From assembly GCA_038256935.1 (NCBI GenBank), contig JBBSJV010000016.1, forward strand, positions 1-19,822: DNA of 19,822 bases, given 5' to 3'. How positions within the stretch are numbered: position 1 is the stretch's first letter; each line of letters starts with the position of its first letter. A program made the position numbers and the translations under genes. Of this stretch, positions 15,086 through 19,822 are shown piece after piece. The DNA is from JBBSJV01 sp038256935 (lineage in GTDB: Bacteria > Patescibacteriota > JACMRA01). Under the pieces are notes generated by a model that saw nothing but the letters and a program-made list of their open reading frames with translations, did not search any database and was not told the origin of the DNA.

Positions 15086-15892
15086 CTAATCCTCTAATAC
15101 TGTTTTTAAATCAAAATAACTATGAGTGGATTCAGTTAAGGTTGTAAATTTTTTATCATCAGTGGAGTTAAAATATGTGTATAATTTTTCGCCGTTTTTA
15201 AACGGTACTGTATCATCATTATCGTAGTGAAACTGTCTAACTGGAATAGTTACTTTTCTAGCATATTCTGCTGTATTAAACAGCCTACCTGCAAACACGC
15301 AAAAGATTGAATAACTGTTAAAGCACAAGCTTTGCATGCTATCAAAGGCGTTTACTAGGATTAACTTTTGAGATTCAGGTTGCTTACTTGCTAAATACAC
15401 GGCAGCTGACCCTCCAAGAGAGTGACCAAATATAATAATATTTTCAGGAGAGTAGCCATTATCAACTAGATATTGAAAAGCCAGTTGGCTAGTTTCATAC
15501 ACGTTCTGAGTGGTGGGACTACCTTCAGAAAGACCAAAGCCTGGATACGTTGGAGCCAGTACATCATGATTTTGTCCAATGGACTCAAAGAAATGGGGTA
15601 ATCTTCCAGCATTGCCATGCAAATACAAAATCACTTCATTACTGTTTGGATTGTCATAAAACCAAAGATCAAGGTTTTCACCAGCTTGGTTTCTTGTAAA
15701 TTCTTGCTGGTAATTTGCTGGTCTAATTTCATTGTAACTTACGCTTTGATTAAATATTAATCCTGTGGATTGGTTTAATAAAATTAGAGAAAGTAGTAGC
15801 CACACAATTACAAATATTACGGGAGTTAAAATTAGCCATTTATATTTTGATTGATTAAGTCTAGTGTAATTTTGAGAAACAAGATTAGCCAT
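15086..15892 (-). CDS. Membrane-anchored alpha/beta hydrolase
   Basis: From the ATG at 15892 the protein has 268 residues. It has one N-terminal membrane helix (KWLILTPVIFVIVWLLLSLIL) and an alpha/beta-hydrolase domain facing the outside. The oxyanion loop LYLHGNAG, nucleophile elbow GHSLGG, acid DNDDTVPF and a late histidine in ESTHSYF form the full catalytic triad. The sequence resembles the BEM46/YfhR-type group of membrane hydrolases, whose natural substrates are mostly unknown. A TTG at 15919 would add nine residues but is less likely. It is divergent from the patatin gene, from which it is separated by 75 bp. Confidence 0.87.
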   Translation of the reverse strand: MANLVSQNYTRLNQSKYKWLILTPVIFVIVWLLLSLILLNQSTGLIFNQSVSYNEIRPANYQQEFTRNQAGENLDLWFYDNPNSNEVILYLHGNAGRLPHFFESIGQNHDVLAPTYPGFGLSEGSPTTQNVYETSQLAFQYLVDNGYSPENIIIFGHSLGGSAAVYLASKQPESQKLILVNAFDSMQSLCFNSYSIFCVFAGRLFNTAEYARKVTIPVRQFHYDNDDTVPFKNGEKLYTYFNSTDDKKFTTLTESTHSYFDLKTVLED

Positions 15893-15931
15893 GTTGTTTG
15901 TTAAATTGATTCCATTCAACTTCTAAGGTTT

Positions 15932-15960
15932 TTGCTATCTAGTCAATAAAGTAGTATACT
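15932..15960 (+). promoter_or_regulatory. Promoter for the patatin gene
   Basis: TTGCTA (15932-15937), a 17-bp spacer and TATACT (15955-15960) end 7 nt before the ATG at 15968, predicting a leaderless mRNA if that ATG is used. The -35 is weak (4 of 6). Confidence 0.5.
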
Positions 15961-15967
15961 TTACAAG

Positions 15968-16993
15968 ATGCTATGGTTTTGGAAATCTGGATTGAATAAA
16001 AAAACAAAGCAAATTATGACTAAAAAAATCAAAATATTATCAATCGATGGTGGCGGAATTCGAGGTATTATCCCTGCCACTGTGTTAAAGGCTGTGGAGG
16101 AAAAAAGTCAAAAGCCAATCTCACAGCTTTTCGATCTAATCGCAGGGACCTCTACTGGAGGGATTATTGCTTTAGGTTTAAATATTAAAAATGGTGAACA
16201 GTCAAAATATAGCGCTGGTGATTTGTTAAATCTATATAACCAGTTTGGAACAGATATTTTTGCAAGCAACTGGTGGAGAAAGATTGGAACTGGCTTTAAT
16301 TGGCTAGACCCCAAGTATTCTAATAACCCTATTGAGAAAGTTTTAGATGACTACTTTGGTGAGCAAAAATTAAGTGACACCATAACAGATGTTTTGATCC
16401 CAGCTTACGAAATTGAAAGACGTGTCTCATGGTTTTTTAAAACTACCAAAGCCAAAGTCAACCCTACTGATGATTTTCTACTTAAAGACGTGGGACGAAG
16501 CACTTCCGCTGCACCTACTTATTTCCCTCCAGCTAAAATTCTAAATCCTGCTGATAAAAATGACTATTTCTCATTTGTCGATGGTGGAACATATGCTAAC
16601 AACCCAGCAATGTGTGCTTTTGTAGAAGCCCAGCAAATGTATCCTGAAGCAACTGAATTTCACCTAGTTTCTCTTGGCACAGGTACTAGAACCACCAGAA
16701 TTGCTCACGAACAGGCTGAAACATGGGGACTTGCTCAATGGGCTCAGCCAATACTGGATATTGTCTTTGATGGAATAGATGATAGCGTGGATTATCAACT
16801 CAAAACTTTGATGAAGGGGATGAAACTAAGTAGATACGATAGATTGCAAATAAAGCTAGATAAAGTGAATCAGCGTATGGACGATGCAAGTCCCAAAAAT
16901 ATTCGAGATTTGATATTACTAGGAGAGGAATTAGTAAGGAATAATGAAGCAACTATAGATGCAATTTGTGATCAGCTTTGTAGGGAGTCTTAA
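15968..16993 (+). CDS. Patatin-like phospholipase
   Basis: This 341-residue protein carries all patatin landmarks: the oxyanion motif DGGGIRG (27-33), the nucleophile elbow GTSTG with Ser62, and the catalytic Asp205 in FVDGGTYANNP. The family hydrolyses acyl esters of phospholipids or related lipids. Homology starts at Met17 (MTKKIKILSIDGGG, ATG 16016). The 16 residues before it are unlike the family, yet the promoter points to the ATG at 15968, so both starts remain possible. Bacterial patatins include housekeeping lipases, secreted effectors and CBASS effectors; no nucleotide cyclase gene is nearby, so a defence role is not supported. The stop overlaps that of the convergent GNAT gene. Confidence 0.92.
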   Translation: MLWFWKSGLNKKTKQIMTKKIKILSIDGGGIRGIIPATVLKAVEEKSQKPISQLFDLIAGTSTGGIIALGLNIKNGEQSKYSAGDLLNLYNQFGTDIFASNWWRKIGTGFNWLDPKYSNNPIEKVLDDYFGEQKLSDTITDVLIPAYEIERRVSWFFKTTKAKVNPTDDFLLKDVGRSTSAAPTYFPPAKILNPADKNDYFSFVDGGTYANNPAMCAFVEAQQMYPEATEFHLVSLGTGTRTTRIAHEQAETWGLAQWAQPILDIVFDGIDDSVDYQLKTLMKGMKLSRYDRLQIKLDKVNQRMDDASPKNIRDLILLGEELVRNNEATIDAICDQLCRES

Positions 16994-17289
16994 GAAATTC
17001 CATCTTGATTGTTATATTTTCTTATTACCATAGCATTTGAAGCAGAAAAACCAAGTCGTTGATAAAATGGAGTTAAAGCTTGATCACAGACCAAATCTAT
17101 CAGTGTATGATCAGTAATGGCTGTGATAAATCCGATTAATTTATTGCCTTCTAAGGCTAAGATTACCTTATCTGAATTCAACAAGAGTTTTTTAAAAGTT
17201 GCTTGATTTGGAGACTTTGGCCACCCCACAAAAAATCCTTTCATATTCGACTCATGGAGTAAGTTCAAATTGTTAGTATAAGTAATCAT
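16990..17289 (-). CDS. Truncated GNAT-family acetyltransferase lacking the acetyl-CoA core
   Basis: The 99-residue protein reads as both ends of a GNAT acetyltransferase with the middle missing. The N-terminal half (MKGFFVGWPKSP, then KVILALEGNKLIGFITAITD) is the normal beta1 to beta4 part. It jumps directly to LIDLVCDQALTPFYQRLGF, the beta6/beta7 end. The stretch between, which in this family holds beta4-beta5 and the acetyl-CoA pyrophosphate loop (a Q/RxxGxG/A pattern), is absent, about 40 residues by comparison with remembered family members. The frame is kept, so a short protein may still be made, but acetyl-CoA binding should be lost. It follows the 174-residue protein gene by 18 bp. Confidence 0.75.
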   Translation of the reverse strand: MITYTNNLNLLHESNMKGFFVGWPKSPNQATFKKLLLNSDKVILALEGNKLIGFITAITDHTLIDLVCDQALTPFYQRLGFSASNAMVIRKYNNQDGIS

Positions 17290-17307
17290 ATTGAATTTTA
17301 TATAAAC

Positions 17308-17832
17308 TCACAATATCTGAATATCAATAACCTTGGCTTTGACTGTGAAAGTAAAAAATAGTTCTGTTACCGAGATTATCCTACCTTCAATCAAAACCTT
17401 GTCTTCAGGGTCAAATCTAGTATGATCTTGATTGTTTGTATAAAAATATGAGATTAGCAGCCCGTCTCTAGTAGTAATCTCGTAATCGAAACCATCAGCA
17501 TTAAAAACCTTAGCATTTCTAAAAGTAGTAACCCAGATAATCTTCTCTCCAGCTAAATTCTCTAAAAACTCTTTCTTTTTAAGCTCTGTATTTTGGTCTC
17601 TAAACTCTGATTCTATTTCAGATCTGCTTAACCCTTCTAGGCTGTTGCCTGTTTCAAGGCCCTGTCTTTGCTCGTCTGTGATACTTTCCAGACTTGATCT
17701 TTCAGCTGGTAAGTACCGATTAATATTTAAAAAGTTAGGGAAAAAATGCCAAGCAAGTAGTCCTAAAATTAAAAAAACCACAATGATAAATGCGGCTTTA
17801 AATAAAAATGAAATGATTTTGAATTGGATCAT
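17308..17832 (-). CDS. Membrane-anchored protein of unknown function with beta-rich C-terminal domain
   Basis: This 174-residue protein has one N-terminal membrane helix (about 8-30) and an acidic, Glu/Ser/Arg-rich probably helical linker (about 45-95). The C-terminal domain of about 80 residues is rich in beta strands (KIIWVTTFRNAKVF ... DKVLIEGRIISVTELFFTFTVKAKVIDIQ). The KVLIEGRIISV...KAKVIDI pattern recalls OB-fold domains, but no family is recognised. With one N-terminal helix and basic residues before it, the domain may lie outside the cytoplasmic membrane. It probably shares a transcript with the truncated GNAT gene downstream and lies just after tRNA-Ala. Confidence 0.65.
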   Translation of the reverse strand: MIQFKIISFLFKAAFIIVVFLILGLLAWHFFPNFLNINRYLPAERSSLESITDEQRQGLETGNSLEGLSRSEIESEFRDQNTELKKKEFLENLAGEKIIWVTTFRNAKVFNADGFDYEITTRDGLLISYFYTNNQDHTRFDPEDKVLIEGRIISVTELFFTFTVKAKVIDIQIL

Positions 17833-17878
17833 TTGCTATCAAATTGTGATTTTAAATGACTTATTTTTGTTTTTAAAT

Positions 17879-17955
17879 TGGTGGACCCTACCAGATTCGA
17901 ACTGGTCGCCTCTTCCGTGCAAAGGAAGCGCTCTAGCCAAATGAGCTAAGGGCCC
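17879..17955 (-). tRNA. tRNA-Ala (anticodon UGC), CCA encoded
   Basis: The minus strand folds into a complete cloverleaf. The acceptor GGGCCCT pairs with AGGGTCC and includes the G3:U70 pair that defines alanine tRNA. The anticodon stem CTTCC/GGAAG holds the loop TTTGCAC, anticodon TGC. The T arm is CCAGTTCGAATCTGG. The discriminator A (17882) is followed by CCA in the DNA (17881-17879). Confidence 0.96.
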
Positions 17956-17968
17956 AAGAATTCTCATA

Positions 17969-17997
17969 ATTTAAAGCAAAGCTTTGGTTACTGTCAA
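17969..17997 (-). promoter_or_regulatory. Promoter before tRNA-Ala
   Basis: On the minus strand TTGACA (17997-17992), a 17-bp spacer and TTAAAT (17974-17969) precede the tRNA 5' end by 13 bp. Transcription would start about 7 nt upstream of the mature tRNA. The -10 matches 4 of 6 positions. Confidence 0.5.
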
Positions 17998-18009
17998 CTA
18001 CGTAGAAAA

Positions 18010-18087
18010 TGGGGTGATCGACGGGATTCGAACCCGCGACAACTGGAACCACAACCCAGGACTCTACCAGACTGAGCTACGACCACC
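18010..18087 (-). tRNA. tRNA-His (anticodon GUG), with encoded G-1 and CCA
   Basis: The acceptor GTGGTCG pairs with CGATCAC and the anticodon loop TTGTGGT gives GTG. The base before position 1 is G (18087) and the discriminator is C73 (18013), the extra G-1:C73 pair that marks histidine tRNAs. CCA is encoded (18012-18010). A TAAAAT box at 18099-18094 lies just upstream but has no clear -35. Confidence 0.96.
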
Positions 18088-18134
18088 ATAATAATTTTAA
18101 ACTCTGCTTACTTGCAGTAACCTAAACCTTGCTA

Positions 18135-18148
18135 AATTGCTAGCAATT
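18135..18148. repeat. 14-bp perfect palindrome between ybaB and tRNA-His
   Basis: AATTGCTAGCAATT is its own reverse complement. It lies 10 bp beyond the ybaB stop. A further TAGCAA on the minus strand allows an alternative TTGCTA/TAGCAA hairpin. There is no T-run, so it is not a standard terminator; it may be a protein site or a 3' stabilising hairpin. Confidence 0.4.
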
Positions 18149-18157
18149 GTCAATTAC

Positions 18158-18565
18158 CTATTGTCCTCCACCTGCAGCTTGAAGCATTGACATCAGATCA
18201 CCGATACTTCCAGTTTCTTGGATTTTCTTGACCACCTCAGTTTGCACTTTAGAAATTGCATCATCAAGAGCTTCCATGATAGGAGTTGCCAAAAAGCTTT
18301 GCCCTCTTGCATCTTGCTCTGCTTGTTTATCAGCATCTGCTTCATGCCCTGTAAGGAAATTTTGATAGACGAATTTGATCAAAGCTGGATCAATAAGGAT
18401 GTTTATGATTTTTTGCTCACCAGTAATAACAACGGTTACTTTTCCGTTTTTACTGACACCTGAGACTCTGATTTCCTGTAAAATTTTTTGTAGTTTGGCT
18501 TGCTGTTGCTTGATTTTTCCTGCGTTTTGCATCAAATTTCCAGCGTTTTTAAGATTTTGTAACAT
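18158..18565 (-). CDS. ybaB: YbaB/EbfC family nucleoid-associated protein
   Basis: The 135-residue protein starts with an amphipathic helix rich in Gln and Lys (NAGNLMQNAGKIKQQQAKLQKILQEI). The family's beta sheet follows (VSGVSKNGKVTVVITGEQKIINILIDPAL), and it ends in a long helix plus a Gly-rich tail (MSMLQAAGGGQ). YbaB/EbfC proteins are usually about 100-115 residues; the extra length is a loop with HEADADKQAEQDARGQ before the C-terminal helix. They bind DNA as dimers and affect nucleoid structure. In many bacteria ybaB sits between dnaX and recR; here it overlaps a surface-protein gene by 17 bp and is followed by two tRNA genes. Confidence 0.88.
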   Translation of the reverse strand: MLQNLKNAGNLMQNAGKIKQQQAKLQKILQEIRVSGVSKNGKVTVVITGEQKIINILIDPALIKFVYQNFLTGHEADADKQAEQDARGQSFLATPIMEALDDAISKVQTEVVKKIQETGSIGDLMSMLQAAGGGQ

Positions 18566-19772
18566 ATGAGTTTTGTAATAGGTAAAAAAGTTTATTACTT
18601 CTACACCTATTCATGAACTCAGAAATCAAAAATGTCAAAACCAAATTGGCTATAAAAAGAAAAGAATTAAATTTTATATCATTATTAAGTAGGTTTTTAC
18701 TAAAAAATTGGTAATTATTAATAATATTCTCAAGACTCAGGTTGTTTATTTTGATAAATGAAAATTTGCTAGATGTGTTTATAAATTCTAGTGTCAAAGC
18801 TTTACTCAAGTTAGAACTTTCTAAATTTACTAAATCAGCAAAATGTACATGGGGGCTCGGTTTTATTTTTTGAATTGATATAGCTTTGGTGGATAATGCT
18901 TTTTCTGAGTATATTTCTGGTGTAACTTCAGTCTTTATCTTAGTCTCATGTTCTTGAACTTTAGCAGGAACAGAAACCGCGGGTACAGTATTTATAGTTT
19001 TTTTGGGTACTTGCTGATTTACTTTTTCTGGAACTGGGATCTCAACTGATTTTACTTGTACAACTGGTTGCGTGGCAGGTACGGTGTTTATAGCTGGAGA
19101 TGCTGCTACCTCTGATACTTTAGCTGGTGCACTGATTTCTTGAGGAATTACTACTTCACAGTTACCAGTATTTGGAGAGCCAAAATTGTACTGATCTATA
19201 GCCTTTGTCTGTATTCTCCAGCTACCACTATCGCATCTACCCCAGCTCTTTCCTACCTGCTTTACACCTCCTTCAATCTGAGCATGGCTACTACTCAGAC
19301 TATCTACAACATCACCTTCTGGGTTAATCAATTGAAAGAAAATATTATCAGCCGTATCACTTGAAAGATGTATCAGCTTATTAGAGCTTTGATTAAAATT
19401 TGATATGACAGATTCGAAGCTTTCGTTTAGGTGAGTATGACCTAAAGTAAAATAACCGCCTGATGAGATACTTCCTTGCAAATTTACAACTTCGTTATTT
19501 CGAAACTTTAATTGCCAACCATTTAGGTTTACACTTGTTTGGGTTGAATTAAATATTTCAATCCACTCATCTTTCCAACAAAAATTTACACTTGTTTCAT
19601 ATTCACTTATTTTTGATGGATTTACACATTTATACTCAGGTTCAATACTACCTCGAAAATTGATCTCTGAAACAAATAGACTCCCTTTATTAGTTGAGGC
19701 ACTAACAGTAATTGCTCCTGGTATTAGAGTAACTATAACAACTAGTAATAAAGACAACACTAGATATTTCAT
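18549..19772 (-). CDS. Secreted lamin-tail-domain surface protein with C-terminal membrane anchor
   Basis: This 407-residue protein has a signal peptide (1-26, cut likely after ITVSAS) and a lamin-tail (LTD) domain at about 31-205. The LTD motif DEWIEIFNSTQTSVNLNGWQL is visible, and Cys50, Cys65, Cys180 and Cys204 may pair. A Pro/Val/Lys-rich linker (about 206-310) contains two INTVPA and two PAKV copies. A membrane helix follows (about 367-385) with a basic end (NRCRSNK). There is no LPxTG sortase motif. It should be displayed outside the cell on a stalk. Bacterial LTD domains occur on secreted proteins and are thought to bind surfaces or ligands. The stop lies 17 bp inside ybaB, so both genes share a transcript. 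Confidence 0.85.
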   Translation of the reverse strand: MKYLVLSLLLVVIVTLIPGAITVSASTNKGSLFVSEINFRGSIEPEYKCVNPSKISEYETSVNFCWKDEWIEIFNSTQTSVNLNGWQLKFRNNEVVNLQGSISSGGYFTLGHTHLNESFESVISNFNQSSNKLIHLSSDTADNIFFQLINPEGDVVDSLSSSHAQIEGGVKQVGKSWGRCDSGSWRIQTKAIDQYNFGSPNTGNCEVVIPQEISAPAKVSEVAASPAINTVPATQPVVQVKSVEIPVPEKVNQQVPKKTINTVPAVSVPAKVQEHETKIKTEVTPEIYSEKALSTKAISIQKIKPSPHVHFADLVNLESSNLSKALTLEFINTSSKFSFIKINNLSLENIINNYQFFSKNLLNNDIKFNSFLFIANLVLTFLISEFMNRCRSNKLFYLLQNSYVTKS

Positions 19773-19790
19773 ATACTGCTATTTTTATAT

Positions 19791-19815
19791 TAATACTAAG
19801 TAGTCAATAATACTA
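19791..19815. repeat. 8-bp direct repeat upstream of the lamin-tail gene
   Basis: TAATACTA occurs at 19791-19798 and 19808-19815, a period of 17 bp, around a minus-strand TTGACT (19807-19802) that could be a -35 box. No convincing -10 follows. It may be an operator, but chance is possible in AT-rich DNA. Confidence 0.3.
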
Positions 19816-19822
19816 CATGATA

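Noticed and set aside
15968..16993. Patatin as a CBASS (CapV) defence effector
   Set aside because: No CD-NTase or other CBASS gene is adjacent; the family alone does not support a defence role.
1..19822. CRISPR array, insertion sequence or prophage
   Set aside because: No regularly spaced repeats, transposase, terminal inverted repeats or phage structural genes were seen on either strand.
1..19822. Alternative genetic code (UGA read as Gly)
   Set aside because: UGA is not found inside the conserved genes read here and all full-length families translate well with the standard code.

Overview
The window is AT-rich bacterial DNA that looks like chromosome from the Candidate Phyla Radiation (Patescibacteria). 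This is an inference from several signs: a rearranged, compact ribosomal-protein cluster; a ComEC with no metallo-beta-lactamase domain; an M50 protease with a large insert; a lamin-tail surface protein; a large VirD4/HerA-type ATPase; and almost no Shine-Dalgarno sequences in front of genes. Class cannot be fixed without 16S rRNA.

Layout. (1) 1-4826, minus strand: one tight cluster in the transcription order rplJ, rplL, rpsB, rpmG, rpmI, rplT, comEC, sppA (sppA runs off the window). The gaps are 57, 24, 10, 6 and 4 bp, then there are overlaps of 1 and 50 bp. A possibly structured leader lies upstream of rplJ. (2) 5095-5799, minus: an AbrB/PIN toxin-antitoxin pair with its own promoter and a direct repeat over the -10 box. 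(3) 5842-8551, minus: a two-gene unit, rseP-like protease then serS. (4) 8611-11842, plus: a small membrane protein and a 906-residue membrane-anchored ATPase, each with a recognisable sigma70-type promoter, closed by a rho-independent terminator. (5) 11895-17289: an accessory stretch with an AAA/DUF4143 ATPase carrying two identical-geometry operators, a decayed membrane gene with a TrmB-like C-terminal domain, an SRPBCC-like protein, an alpha/beta hydrolase, a patatin-like phospholipase and a GNAT acetyltransferase that has lost its acetyl-CoA core. (6) 17308-19772, minus: a small anchored protein, tRNA-Ala(UGC), tRNA-His(GUG), YbaB/EbfC and a lamin-tail protein whose 3' end overlaps ybaB.

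Genes working together. The first block joins ribosome assembly to membrane and uptake functions (ComEC, SppA) in one likely transcript. rseP and serS are probably co-transcribed. The small membrane protein and the large ATPase may form one envelope machine of unknown cargo. The hydrolase, patatin and SRPBCC genes could all handle lipids, but this rests only on family and proximity.

The most distinctive signals are these: the lack of Shine-Dalgarno sites, with promoters so close to ATG codons that several mRNAs should be leaderless or nearly so; paired 16-bp palindromes exactly 32 bp apart before the DUF4143 gene; a gene broken by three frame changes and one stop; and an acetyltransferase with a precise in-frame loss of its cofactor site.
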